Shown here piece by piece: positions 40,235-51,848 of a stretch of 64,000 nucleotides of DNA. The notes beneath the pieces were generated by a model. The model did no database searches and was not told where the DNA came from. It saw nothing but the letters and a program-made list of their open reading frames with translations. Origin of the DNA: Rhodeus uyekii (lineage: Eukaryota > Chordata > Actinopteri > Cypriniformes > Acheilognathidae). Position 1 is the first letter of the stretch. Every line of letters begins with the position of its first letter. A program made the position numbers and the translations under genes. The DNA is taken from NCBI GenBank assembly GCA_037043235.1, contig JAWRVZ010000028.1, forward strand, positions 5,094,501-5,158,500, given 5' to 3'.

Positions 40235-41075
40235 TTACATCCAATTCGCATGAAGTTCACCACAGCAACTTATAACAAAAGCAGTGGTGTATGGCCTCCA
40301 CAACAATGTCTGGGCTCCTGATGAGATGCTGGATGGTGTCCTGTGGATCTCCACCAGGAGGAACCCAGGAGGAACCAGGGCCGCTGCACCAATATAAGAT
40401 CTGACAATGGCTCTGCGGATTTCATCCCAGTGCCTAAAAGTAAGGGAAGTGAACGATTGGCAAGCACATGGAGGTCTGTGCAACCCTCCGAGGATATTCC
40501 TCCCCAGACTATTACTGATCCACTGCCAAACCAGGCATGCTGGATGATGTTGCATGCAGACTCCAGACTCTTTCACGTCTGTAACAGTGTAAACCTTCTC
40601 TCATCCGTGAAGAGAACAGGGTGCCAATGGCAGACTGTTCTCTGGAGTTCTCTGGCAAAAGGCAATCCAGTTGCCCAGTGCTAAGCTTTGAGCACAGGTC
40701 CAACTAGAGGACGCCGGGCCCTCATGCAACCCTGAAGTCTGTTTCTGACAGTTTGGTCAGAAACATGCACACCAATTCCTGCTGGAGGTCATTTTGTAGG
40801 GCTCTGACAGCTCCTCCTGTTCCTTCTCACACAAGGGAGCAGATACCTGTGGTGTGTTTTTGTCCTTCTACATCCCTGTCCAGCTCTCCTCATGTAACAG
40901 TCTCTCTCCCGGTATCTCCTCTATGTTCTTCAAACTGTGCTGGGGAGCACACCAAACCTCCTTGCGATGGCACGTATGGATGTGCCATCCTGGAGAAGCA
41001 GGACTACCTGTGTAACCTGACTGGGTTGCAGGAACTGCCTCAAGCTACAGACAGTGACCCTAACAAAACACAAAG
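40235..41075 (-). mobile_element. Tc1/mariner-like transposon relic (minus)
   Basis: In reverse complement it reads a transposase in broken frames: a 'PVLFTDESRF'-like block near 40585-40625, 'CNI.QHAWFGSGSVIVWGGIS' near 40495-40560, then 'LHVLANRSL' and 'FLL..SSWWRSTGHHPASH' toward 40330. The order and spacing match DD34E transposases of the fish 'ISL/Tc1-like' type. Stops and frameshifts show it is inactive. Outer ends are not defined. Confidence 0.78.
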
Positions 41076-41123
41076 CTAAAGTCAAATCAGTCAGGAATAA
41101 TAATGACAATATACAACAATGTA

Positions 41124-41230
41124 GCTTTTCTGTAGCTCAACCAATAGAGCTTTGGTGTTTACAACGCCAAGGTCATGGGTTCGATTCCCAGGGAAAGCAA
41201 GAACTGATTAGAATGTCAATGTGTTTCATA
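41124..41230 (+). repeat. tRNA-derived SINE head (plus, 3' truncated)
   Basis: 'ttctgtagctcaaccaatagagctttggtg', 'aacgccaaggtcatgggttcgattcccagggaaagcaagaactgatt'. Box A and box B-like segments are well preserved, but the LINE-like tail is missing. Confidence 0.85.
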
Positions 41231-42289
41231 TTGACACTCACTAATAGTGTCACACAGGTTGGCAAAAAGGTGCTGTCCAGGGTTCTGATCAACCGTTCAG
41301 TGTTGGCCGATTATTTAATTTTTTGTTATGCTACATTTCCTTATATAAATCAATGGAAACACCAAATTTCCTAAATGTGCACATTAAATATCCACGTATA
41401 TACACAAACCTACTTTCTAAAAAGGCATCTAGAGCACAGAAAGACCCAAAAGAGAGACAAATCCTGCATGCGGCTTCAAAAGAGCAACAGTTCAGCCAAG
41501 GGCTAAACAAATGCCTTACTAAAAATTGCACTTGTTATTGTTGCGTTTCATAAATGATGAGGATTTTAGGGTCAACACAGTCTCTTCTCATTAGCATTAC
41601 TGGAGTGCTGGAAGACATGGTTTGTGTCTGAATAAAGGCATTATTTGGTACTGGCTTCAACTGCAGTTACTAATTTTAGATGCAGTTTTTGATTTCTCAT
41701 TATTATAAACAGTGCAAAGTTATTCTGTATTATGACCGATGACTATTACTGAATACGTCAAAAAATGATGAACAGAAACTGATATTACAGTGTGATAGGC
41801 TGAGTTTAGTCCTCAACAAATACCATTAATGTCTCAAGAGATCCATTTTCAAAAAGTGCACATATATTATTTGCAAGTATATATTTTACTTTGAAATCTG
41901 TTACCATGTATAGTTCAAAATATTTATTTAATAGAAATAGAGCACAAAATACACAATTTTATAATGGTAGCGCACAAAGGTTACTATGAATATGAAATTA
42001 ATAAGAGAAAAAAAACTAAACACAGACTTATGTAATCTTGCATGTACTGTAATAAAATCATATTCACAATTTACACTATTTAAGAATTTTGATACTTTTT
42101 ATGTAGAAATTAAACAAACCGCATTGTTCAAAATATCCACTGACAAAGAAAAATTAAGAATGTTTTCTATTTCTTATTACGATAAACAGAGCAAAGTTGT
42201 TGACCGATATCTATTACTCAGCATGTAAAATTATTCACACAATGTGATATTAAAGATATGTGATTTCCTCCTCTATGTGGGTTCATCCT
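41231..42289. other. Intergenic stretch 3' of rarres2-A
   Basis: AT-rich; no gene seen. A minus-strand AATAAA near 41928-41933 is a possible polyadenylation signal for rarres2-A, about 360 bp past its stop codon. Confidence 0.4.
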
Positions 42290-45200
42290 CTATGCTAGCC
42301 TTTTTGCTGCCAGGAGAGATGGAGATCCGTTAGCGTAGCTCATTGCATTGCAGTGTTCAACTCTCGTTTTCAACAAGTCCTGAAATGAGAGTAACAATTT
42401 CATTTGAGCAATGATTTCAAGTGTTTGAGACCAAATGTTAAATACACATTGTCCTTTTTGTCTATAAAACTGCATGAAAGCACAGAGGACAAAGTGAAAT
42501 CAGGGCACAAAAGAAAAACAAAAAATGTTTTTCTTTTTCTAAATGATGGATAGTGTAATTTTATTTTATTTTCAGTGAACAGTGTCGGACGAGGATGTCC
42601 TGGAAATTACATTCCATTGAAATTTTAACATCACGGAGAGACTAAAATTAATTAATTAGGACTGGTGTGATCCCGCCCAGTGCCAAATTCCTAATATTTC
42701 AACATCGCAGGATGCCAGATTGTGAAAAACACAACTTATTTCACCAATGAACTGTAAATGAACGGAGTCAAATATCACAGATTCTACATGACCTAAAAAT
42801 CCTCTGCATACATATAAAAATCTCCAGATTACCAGATGCATATTAAAACAGTAATAAGTGAACTTGTCAATTTACATTATCAGGATGGTTACCGTGTGTC
42901 CTCAATCTGGCAACACATGTGATCGAGGAGGGGGCGGGGCAAACAACCCTCTCCAATATTTTGAACCCATTTTAACCACTAGATATCAACATTACATACT
43001 GTCTTTTTATTTGTTTTTATTTTCAAGTTATCACAATTTTTATTTCAGCTTTAGTAAGGATATTTTTGCTTTGGAAAGTTGTTGAAATAAATAAAAATAA
43101 ATGTTTCTTTGTTTTTTTTTGTTAACACAATGAGAATTGGCTTTGGTTTTAGTTTTGGTTAAGTGCCATAACCTTCCATTGCATAATGCAGTTTCTTTGA
43201 AAATAAGACATGTCATTAAATAAGCCTGGTTTCAGTTTATATTCTTTGCTTTCATTGTAATATAACAAAACTATCCTAAAATCATATTTTAAAAAGAAAC
43301 AATTTAAGGACAATAAAATCAAATAAACAAAAGCCATTTTGATGTCTATTTTCTTGTCCATAAATGAATTTTGATTGATAAAGAAAGCTAACTGTGAAAA
43401 ACACTACAACATGATTATGCATCAAGTTCAACAGTTCACAACCTGTTTACAGTGTTCATTTAGTAACAAACGGCACTAGGTGATTGTGACATGTTTGCGG
43501 GATGAATGACCTGTGTGAGCTGTGGTTTGTGGACACAGTGCACGTAAGGCTTCGGTTCACTCTGGATCTCTCCCCCGAAGGTCTTATAGCAGATTCCACA
43601 GTCAATCAGAGGCTACAAACAGACAAATCAGGAACATATGATCAATCACATTCATGTCAACACACATGAAGTTCAATTTAAGACTGTTAAGATGCGCACA
43701 AATGCATTCCCAGCTAACAATCCGACAGCTTTCACTGTATTAATTATATTAAGAAAATGTTCTTTACGCTATACAAATTTTTTTTTTTTTGCTCAAAATT
43801 AACATTTTAAATAGCGATTCAAGACATTGATCCTTTTTCCAAAACTTGTTTTTGTCTTTTTTAACAAGCATTTATTTTAAAACTGTCAGGAAGGTTTTCG
43901 TGGGACAATTCGTACATGCATCACTCGCTTGTGCATGTACCATCATATTCGTAAATTGAGAAAAGTTGATCTGGCTCCTTTGACTCATGCATGCTGTTGG
44001 AGTGGCAGAGGATAGTTGTCACAAAGAACGAGAAAGGATGTTATGAAGCTACTAAATCTCCAACCTCAGCGGAATCACTCATTTTAAACAAGCACTGAAC
44101 AGAAGAGAGTCTGCTGGCAAAAAGAAAATGGAACAGAGCTCGTAATAAAACAAGAATCAACATCAGCTTGGCTCTTCGGAGATGATGAAAAAAAGTGATG
44201 CAGAGATTTTTTTTTTATTAACATTTATGTATTTGCAGATGCATTCAAGATACATTGACATTCTAATCAATTGCTTTCCCTGGGAATCATACCCATGACC
44301 TTGGTGTTGCAAACACCAACGCTCTACTGTTTTTGAGAAGCAAAATTGTATAACTCAACAGGTGAGTCATTTTATTGAAGAGATAACATTGTAAAGTTCA
44401 CTGTAAAGCATTATCTATTGTGAAGATCCTATTCATGCACAGTCATGCAACCAAAACAATGATCTTTTTTAATCGTTTTCAACCGTTTTTAACCGCTAGT
44501 TATATGGTGTACCTTTAAATGACATTTATGCACCGTTCTTATAACATTATCAATATTTGATAAGCGTTCTCATAATTCTAAGAAAATGTCCTTAGAACAA
44601 CATTCTCAGAACATCCTGTTTTGAGTGTTGTTGTTGATATTTGCTGAATGTTAAAGTTCTTGTAATATTCCAAACAGAAGTTTAATGAATGCTATACTGT
44701 TAATATATATACACATTTAGGAGAATGTTGTACTAACATTATCATAAGCTTTTAAATAACCTCCTATTATGAACATTTTAACGGTTTAAAAACATTGCAA
44801 ATCACTGTTGACTTAAAGTTCGTTAACTAGGTTTTAGCTTTACATCATGCATTTTTAAAGGAACAATATAAAGCAATACAATCATGTGACATGCATTTGA
44901 AGCTAAGCAATTGTGTAGAAAACTTACTCTGTCGTTTCTGAAAGCACACTTAGTTGGGTTTGCATTTGCCGTTCCTGTAGGGCATCTGGTGGCTTTGAGG
45001 TAGAAACGATGGTAGAGATAATTCACACCAAACCCACCCTAGAATAAACCGGCTTATTGAATATCATAAATTCAGTGTACATTAAAGCTCAACAACATTT
45101 GTTTCAATGGATTAAAAATCCGTTCCTGTCCATCTCTTGCCGTTTAAACGTTTCTGACTAAGACATAGAAAACGGCAATCAATAATGTAAAAAACAAAAA

Positions 45201-45636
45201 ACACAGATATTTGAATATTAAAACAAATAATGACAATTAATTATAGAATGCTTCAAATTGTAAAGGGTTAACTTTTAATGTTAGTGAGACACTGTATTAA
45301 ATACATACTGAATAATGAAAAAAGTAAACGTTTACTTGAAGCTGACATGCATATAAAGGTATATTTATTGAAATACTTTTGTAATGCCATATAATTCACT
45401 TCATAATCATTTGTATGTTCTTTCCAAGTGAAGATACTCACATCAAGGTCAGATTTGTCCAGACTCTTGAAAAAAAGAAAAACGCTTTTGATCGCCTGGT
45501 GCGAGTTGATTTGTTCCACAGCCAATTCAACACCTTTCCTGTAATTTTCTGGAAGTTTGTTGAGATCCTCCTGCGCCTTGGATGTGTCCAGAAGGACTCC
45601 AGCGCTGACCAGAACAAGGAGCAGAAACACAGCCAT
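42290..45636 (-). CDS. rarres2: Chemerin-like secreted protein, copy A (complete, 4 exons)
   Basis: Exons in gene order 45636-45442, 45038-44928, 43612-43511, 42379-42290; all GT-AG and phase 0, total 165 codons plus stop, close to chemerin length (about 163). Exon 1 starts with a signal peptide (MAVFLLLVLVSAGVLL) and the cystatin-like start NKLPENYRKGVELAVEQIN. Exon 2 gives the FYLKATRCPTGT..CAFRNDR segment, exon 3 PLIDCGICYKTFGGEI and PKPYVHCVHKPQL, and exon 4 RVEHCNAMSYANGSPSLLA. Six mature Cys fit the three disulfides of the cystatin/cathelicidin fold. Prochemerin is secreted and activated by C-terminal proteolysis to signal through the chemerin receptor. The tail after the last Cys would hold the receptor-active peptide, by analogy. 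It is the 3'-most copy of a tandem array. Confidence 0.9.
43975..44475. repeat. Dispersed element copy 1, in rarres2-A intron 2
   Basis: Homologous in inverted orientation to 46625-47010: shared 'ctcgtaataaaacaagaatcaacat', 'gagaaagg', 'gtctgctgg.aaaaag' and 'gcattatctattgtgaag'. A SINE (44219-44334) interrupts this copy only. Confidence 0.75.
44219..44334 (-). repeat. tRNA-derived SINE (minus) inside an older repeat
   Basis: 'acatttatgtatttgcagatgc', 'aatcaattgctttccctgggaatcatacccatgaccttggtgttgcaaacaccaacgctctactg'. It interrupts the repeat at 43975-44475. Confidence 0.82.
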
Positions 45637-46279
45637 CTTTACACAATCCAGAAAATCTCTCAGATGGGCTTAGCTTTAGGTTATACGGAGTTATGAACCG
45701 CAGAAATTCAGAAGAATGTAAACACTGCGAGATGTGTGGAGTCTAATCACAGAACACGAGGGAATGAGAGAGCGGAGGGAGAGATTGTGCAATGATGGGA
45801 TGTTTTTGTGGGGTGAGTCCTCTTGCTTTTTGTCTGTGTGTTTTTGCTTTCACACACAAAGGGAATTCATGTGAAATCATGCAGACTGCCATCCAGTGGA
45901 AAACTAGGGATTTTGGTTTAATTATATGGAGAGAATGCTCTATGTAGGTCACATTTTATTAAAAAAACTGATATTATGAGTTTCAGGCCAATTCTAATCC
46001 AAATACAAGTCAGTGAACTGTAAACCAGGTCAGATTTGATCCAGTTTAATGTGGAACAGAAGGGGATTTCACATGATATGCCTGTTAATAATACTTAGTT
46101 GTGTTAATTCATCTATGCAGTTCTGAAGATTTAAGAAAACAAGTGAGCGTTCTTTGTCATTTGCAGGTGTACATGTTTATTCTTAAAAAGACAACAATCC
46201 CATAACAAAGAAGCATCATTGTCAATGTATAGATAACATTTTTGTATTTAGAAATGTTTTAGAATATAGTCATTTTTAA
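45637..46279. other. Spacer between rarres2-A and rarres2-B
   Basis: Contains the 5' flank of copy A (45637 rightward). No other gene seen. Confidence 0.4.
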
Positions 46280-46615
46280 TGGTAATGCTTTACAACAAGG
46301 TCTCATTATGAGTAAATGTAAAAAAAAAAAACAAAAAAAAGAGACGATAATGATGAATAAAACCATGTTAATCATCTTAGTTAACCATGAGTAATATAAA
46401 TGAATAACATTCATTAACCTTTGTTGACATTAGTTAGTAAAATTGCAATTATTCATTGTTTGGTCATGTTAGTTCACAGTGCATGTTAGACACAATTTTT
46501 AATTGTAATGCATTAGTAAATAGAAATGAACATTATTGAGGATTAATAAGTGATGTAGTATAGTTTATCATTAGTTTATGTTAAATGTGCGTAATGTAAC
46601 CTAATTAAAAAATGA
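46280..46615. mobile_element. MITE-like repeat ('gttaacattagttaatgcatta' family)
   Basis: 'taatgctttacaacaaggtctcatt', then 'ttagttaaccatgagtaatataaatgaataacattcattaac' and 'ttgacattagttagtaaaattgc' match a repeat very common in cyprinid genomes. Classified from pattern memory. Confidence 0.5.
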
Positions 46616-46624
46616 ATATGCATG

Positions 46625-47010
46625 CATTTTGAGAAAGATCACTGTTTTGGTGCATGACTGTGCATGAATTTGACCTTCACAATAGATAATGCTTAGCAAT
46701 GAACTCTGTTAGACAGTTACATATGAAATTTCATCTCTTCAATAAAATAACTCACCCGTTGAGTAATGAAAGCATCATCTCTGTGTCACATTTACATTTC
46801 AAATCCCTCAGTTTTCAAATCTCCAAAAAGTCATGTTGATTCTTGTTTTATTACGAGCTCAGTCTCATTCTCTTTTTACCAGCAGACCCTCCTCCCTTTG
46901 TCATTTGTTTAAAACGGTTGATTCCCCAGAGTTTTGGAGATTTATCAGCTCCATTTCAACCTTTCTCGCTCGTTGTGACTAAACCAATCCCACAGCATAC
47001 ATGAGTCAAA
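46625..47010. repeat. Dispersed element copy 2, downstream of rarres2-B
   Basis: Inverted relative of 43975-44475, without the SINE insertion. It lies in the A-B spacer. Confidence 0.75.
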
Positions 47011-47557
47011 CGAGCATTTATAATAAGCTTACCATACAGAATCAGGGTAAGACTAAAATAGGTTTTGGAAGAAGGATTGAAGATTTATTATATTTTGTTA
47101 GTTTTGAACCAGTAAATAGTGTACCTTTAACTAAATGTAGTTAGTCAACAAATAAAACCTTATTGAAAGGTGTTAACTTTCTTAATGAGACAGTATTAAA
47201 CAATTGAATAATGTGGAGGGAAAAAAAAGCTGGTATGTATAATGCAAATAATAAGTACGAAATGACTATATGATCATGTCATAAAATGCAAGATGCAAAC
47301 ATCTATAGATGCTCATTGTAAAATGTGCTTGTGTATCACCATGCAAACCTTACGTTAAGAAAAGTTAGGGTTAGGTTAACAGTGATGCTTGCATGTGATC
47401 ATTAAAGTGGTAAAATGTTACATTTACTATCACTTCAGCTCTTGTGAAGCAAACATGCATGAAGAAATCTGATTTGGCACAAAAGACTAGTCAAAAACCG
47501 TTAAGATCATTGACTCTGTGTTTCTCAAACCCTGAATATCCGACTGTCTCCAGTGGT

Positions 47558-48410
47558 TCATTGAGAAGATCCGACGGCCAGCAGAGTTGGGGATCCGCTG
47601 CTGTAACCCATCTTATTACAGTGCTCTATTCTCTGTTTCTTCGTGGCCTTGGGTTCAAAACAATGAAATAATGTTAGTTAAGGATGAACACAGATCATGC
47701 AAAACCCAGCAGTGTTTTTCATAATCTTTCATAATCTGCTCTGGCATATTTAAATGTAGAATAAAAGAGAATATAGAGTATATGAAGCATATAGGCCAAT
47801 TCTACACAGACAAACGATAACAAACACGTATTGTCGAATCAGTGCGTGTCGAGGTTGGTTTGCACCTGACTGAACATGTTTAATCAGCGTCTGTCGGTGT
47901 CTGTTGGGGCATGAGAGTTATTTTTCAGAAACTTGTTTGATACGACACACCTCAGTGAGAGCGGGTTTATGCACACAGTTCACATATGGTTTGGGTTCTG
48001 TGTCAATCACTCCAGCGTAGGTCTTATAGCAGATGGCACAGTCAATCAGAGGCTGTAGGGATTCAAAAACACAAGTTCAATCATATTCCACTTTGAGAAA
48101 TGATCTAATGCTAAAAAAAAGCTATAGCCTCAAGCTCTATTCACTCATTATACAGGAACGTGCAGAGGTGGAGCAAATCATTTTCTGCTATTTTGCACGA
48201 TATAAAGCTCACTTACCCGATCGTTCCTGAACGCACATGTGGTTGTATCAGCGTTCTCGGTTCCTCTTTGACATGTTGTGGCTTTCAGATAAAAGTTATG
48301 GTAGAGGTAGATGACATCAAACCCTGCCTGCAGAGAGATGATATTCATCCAATAAGCAGAACACATATCAGGTATTATAAACTAAAACCATATGTATACA
48401 TGTATGTGTG

Positions 48411-48471
<61 letters not shown>

Positions 48472-48475
48472 GTGT

Positions 48476-48536
<61 letters not shown>

Positions 48537-48994
48537 TCATGTATATATATTATCTCATGTAATGTTTTCATATATATATATATGAAATATATATACACAC
48601 ACACACACTGTATATTATATTATACTACTGTATATATAAAATATTACAGAAACTTATTTTATTTCAGATATTGCTAAGGCAACATTTCTCATTTTTGCTT
48701 AGTTCAAGCTGAAGTACTAAAATAAAAAAATAAAAAATTGATTACAAAATATTAACAAAAATATCAATTATTATAAAAGTAAAAAGAAATACCATTATTA
48801 TAATAGTATATCAATGATAGTAAAATAGCACTGAATGTGAAATAAATTGATACAAAATTGATCAGAATTAGCAAATTATATTTTGTCTATATACAATTTG
48901 TGCATGTTAATACAGGCAAAACATATTTTAGAAATTGTAAATTATATTTTTAAGTATTTACAAAATATTTTAGAAATAAATATTAATACACTAC

Positions 48995-49032
<38 letters not shown>

Positions 49033-49215
49033 CATAGCTGGCATCTTGTATCTATTCTGATTATGTAATTACATAGATTATGTAATGGAATGTAGCTTGG
49101 TGGCTTTAGGCTTTAGAAGAGAGAGAAAAGAGTCAGTGAAAGTGGAAAAAAAGGAGTTAAAAAAGACAGTGATAGTAGAGAGAGAGAGAAAACAGACAGT
49201 GACTGGAGAAGGAGA

Positions 49216-49272
<57 letters not shown>

Positions 49273-49607
49273 TACAGTCAGGGACAGTAAAAAAAAAGAG
49301 AGGAAAAAAAAGACAGTCAGTGATAAAATAAAGTCAATGCAAAATAAAGAAAGAAAACGCTCATGGACAGAAAAAAGATAAAGGAAAAAGCAGTGCCAGT
49401 GAGGGAAACGAGAGAAAGTCTTACCTCGATTTTCGACTTCTGGATGGTTTTATAGAAGAGGAAATGCTGCTGGACGGAGTCGTGAGCGTTGACATTCTGC
49501 ACAGCGAGCTCCACTCCTGCCTTGTAAGAGTCTGGGAGTTCGCTGAAGGAGCTGTGCGCCTCCACAGAGGTCAAGAAGAACAGCAGAGCAAACGACAGCA
49601 GACGCAT
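47558..49607 (-). CDS. rarres2: Chemerin-like secreted protein, copy B (complete, 4 exons)
   Basis: Exons in gene order 49607-49425, 48327-48217, 48052-47951, 47647-47558; all phase 0, total 161 codons plus stop. The start was chosen at 49607 because MRLLSFALLFFLTSVEA is a good signal peptide; the open frame extends upstream without one. Mature start FSELPDSYKAGVELAVQNVN, exon 2 FYLKATTCQRGT..CAFRNDR, exon 3 PLIDCAICYKTYAGVI and KPYVNCVHKPALTE, exon 4 RIEHCNKMGYSSGSPTLLAV. The six-Cys pattern is conserved. The exon 4 acceptor (ccaag|GCC) has a weak pyrimidine tract. Exon 2 is nearly identical to that of copy C although the rest is not. Expected to be a secreted chemoattractant or adipokine-type ligand, by family. 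Confidence 0.88.
48196..48344 (-). other. Homogenised tract shared with rarres2-C
   Basis: Exon 2 of copy B plus about 20 bp of intron at each side matches 52718-52866. Within the 111-bp exon I count five differences. Similarity stops abruptly on both sides ('cacgatataaagc' on the left, 'gagagatgatat' on the right). Confidence 0.8.
48412..48536. repeat. Compound (AT)n/(AC)n microsatellite
   Basis: AT runs at 48412-48463 and 48477-48500, then AC to 48536; more AT/AC follows to about 48608. In rarres2-B intron 1. Confidence 0.93.
48998..49030. repeat. (GA)n microsatellite with conserved flank
   Basis: The GA run is followed by 'agcatagctggcatcttgtatctattctg'. The same GA-plus-flank arrangement occurs at 61137-61190, so this is part of a dispersed repeat. 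Confidence 0.8.
49211..49263. repeat. (GA)n microsatellite
   Basis: GA units in a purine-rich stretch (about 49125-49400) next to the exon 1 donor of rarres2-B. Confidence 0.93.
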
Positions 49608-49867
49608 CTTCAACCAGTCTGAGCACAACCTCCTGCTGCACTCGCTGAAAAACAGCCTGGATCCAGGAAGAATGCCTTGTTTTTGTGATGCTGTTGGGCA
49701 ACACTGAGAAAAAAAAACCCTGTTACTGAACAACATCACTGGCTGGCACGAGCCTTCAGCTGATTTTACTTGCTCACAAGGTTTAGTTTAGTTTAACGAT
49801 GTTTAAATTAATTTAACAGTCTACGTTATTTAGGGTTGCAAATTAGCTGGAAATATTGCATTATGTA

Positions 49868-50792
49868 CAGTAATACCTTGAGGACATACATTCCAGGACT
49901 GAGCTAGATACTCGAATTGCTCATATCTAAAATATTTACTCGTATCTCAAAGCGAAAATCTGCTCAAAGGCTTGCTTGTATCTCAAATATTTACTCGTAT
50001 CTCAAAGCGAAAATGTGCTCAAATGCTTGCTCGTATCTCAAAGCGAAAATGTGCTCAAAGGCTTGCTCGTATCTCAAAGCGAAAATCTGCTCAAAGGCTT
50101 GCTCGTATCTCAAATATTTACTTGTATCTCAAAGCAAAATGTGCTCAAAGGCTTGCTCATATCTCAAATATTTACTCGTATCTCAAAGCGAAAATGTGCT
50201 CAAAGGCTTGCACGTTTCTCAAATATTTACTCGTATCTCAAAGCAAAAATGTGCTCAAAGGCTTGCTCGTATCTCAAATATTTACTCGTATCTCAAAGCG
50301 AAAATGTGCTCAAATGCTTGCTCGTATCTCAAAGCGATAATGTGCTCAAAGGCTTGCTCGTGTCCCAAAGCGAAAATCTGCTCAAAGGCTTGCTCGTATC
50401 TCAAAGCGAAAATCTGCTCAAAGGCTTGCTCGTATCTCAAATATTTACTTGTATCTCAAAGCAAAATGTGCTCAAAGGCTTGCTCATATCTCAAATATTT
50501 ACTCGTATCTCAAAGCGAAAATGTGCTCAAAGGCTTGCACGTATCTCAAAGCGAAAATGTGCTCAAAGGCTTGCTCGTATCTCAAATATTTACTCGTATC
50601 TCAAAGCGAAAATGTGCTCAAAGGCTTGCTCGTATCTCAAATATTTACTCGTATCTCAAAGCGAAAATGTGCTCAAAGGCTTGCTCGTATCTCAAATATT
50701 TACTCGTATCTCAAAGCGAAAATGTGCTCAAAGGCTTGCTCGTATCTCGGAATACTTGTATGTGAGGACGCTCATATCTCAAGGTATTACTG
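49868..50792. mobile_element. Tigger-family MITE expanded into a minisatellite
   Basis: Termini 'cagtaataccttgaggacatac' and the inverse 'cagtaataccttgagatatgagcg', flanked by TA at 49866-49867 and 50793-50794, mark a Tigger-type element. Its interior (about 49962-50727) is a tandem array of two unit types: a long 55-bp unit (caaaggcttgctcgtatctc + aaatatttac + tcgtatctca + aagcgaaaatgtgct) and a short 36-bp unit lacking the 19-bp 'aatatttactcgtatctca' piece. I count 10 long and 6 short units. Long open frames cross it in three registers simply because the unit lacks stops on that strand; they are not genes. Confidence 0.9.
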
Positions 50793-50958
50793 TACATAAA
50801 AAATAATATATACATATTTTTACATGATCCTCATTTCCCATTGAAGTGCTTCTTTTATAATCAATATCATCAGATTCAGATTCAGGGAAGAAAAGACTAT
50901 TCTATCCAACTTAAGTTTCATGCTGACTTCCATTTCTCTTTTGCAGATTTACAGTTCT

Positions 50959-51107
50959 GCATTTGGCAGACGCTTTTCTCCAAAGCGACTTACATTGCAT
51001 TCAAGAAACACATTGACATTCTAATCAGTTCTTGCTTTCCCTGGGAATTTAACCCATGACCTTGGCGTTGCAAGCGCCACTCTCTACTGTTTGAGCTACA
51101 GGAAAGC
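50959..51107 (-). repeat. tRNA-derived SINE (minus)
   Basis: Nearly full copy: 'tgcatttggcagacgcttttctccaaagcgacttac', 'tcagttcttgctttccctggg', 'aacccatgaccttggcgttgcaagcgcc', 'ctactgtttgagctacaggaaagc'. Downstream of rarres2-C. Confidence 0.9.
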
Positions 51108-51308
51108 TGCTAAGATTTAGACATACCACACAAATCTGGAACAGAGGGAATGTCCAAAATAAACAACGGTGACAAAGTACAACATGCTGTGATAGAAAAC
51201 ACGTAAATCATTAGTGCATAAAAAAAAAAAAACTAAAAACAGACACAATATGCACCATAACACTCTAATGGTAAATAATCACAAATCCATGTATTATTTG
51301 TAAAGTAT

Positions 51309-51314
51309 TTTATT
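51309..51314 (-). terminator. Possible polyadenylation signal of rarres2-C
   Basis: AATAAA on the minus strand, about 535 bp past the last recognised exon of copy C. Position only; cleavage site unknown. Confidence 0.35.
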
Positions 51315-51848
51315 GCATGATAAACTATATCTCATTATTGGATGGTTTAGTGTGCACTAACATTATTTATAATAACATTCATTCATATTTAAAAGTGTTT
51401 AAGGGAGTTTTTTTTCAACATCTGGTATGGATTTACTGTAGAAAATGTGAAGAAATCTCTGTAGTGTTTCTCTTCAGTGCTTGACAAACAGATAAACATG
51501 ACGCAAGAGTTGATTTGGAACAGAGCAGACATGCTCAAACATGCTGCGTTTCAGATTCCTGAGCATCAGACGTCAGAATCCAGTGGATGCCACGGGAGTC
51601 GGGGTCAGGCTGCCGAAACCCGCCCGGTAACAGCCAATCTCTCGCTCTCGCTTGTTTTCCTGCAATCAATCAGACAGAGCGTCAGTTCTACACACACGTT
51701 TGGTGCATCCTGGGGTTCCATTGCATTAAATATGTTGGGGGGAAACATTTGCAAAGATGGACATTATTCTAGTAATTATAATATTATCAACTGTATTTAA
51801 AGATAATTAAATGAATCATCACAAATGAAGGACATGAAAAGGGAATAC

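Noticed and set aside
40235..41075. Host coding gene from open frames of 108-113 codons on both strands
   Set aside because: The minus strand reads a broken Tc1/mariner transposase; the plus-strand frames are its shadow.
41124..41195. A functional tRNA gene
   Set aside because: The tRNA-like arms belong to a SINE head: the same sequence recurs at least seven times with a LINE-like tail, and the cloverleaf is not conserved.
49317..49739. 140-codon frame with an upstream Met at 49739 as the start of rarres2-B
   Set aside because: The N-terminal extension has no signal-peptide character, whereas Met at 49607 begins a typical one matching copies A and C.
49917..50806. Open frames of 282, 276 and 122 codons in overlapping registers
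   Set aside because: They arise because the 55/36-bp tandem unit has no stop codons on the plus strand. The peptide is a simple reiteration (KAKMCSKACSYL-like), starts and ends inside the MITE, and is open in several frames at once.
51481..51566. Minus-strand NLKRSMFEHVC segment as the missing terminal exon of rarres2-C
   Set aside because: It weakly resembles the KTRVEHC motif of copy A, but no AG acceptor gives the right phase and the rest does not match.
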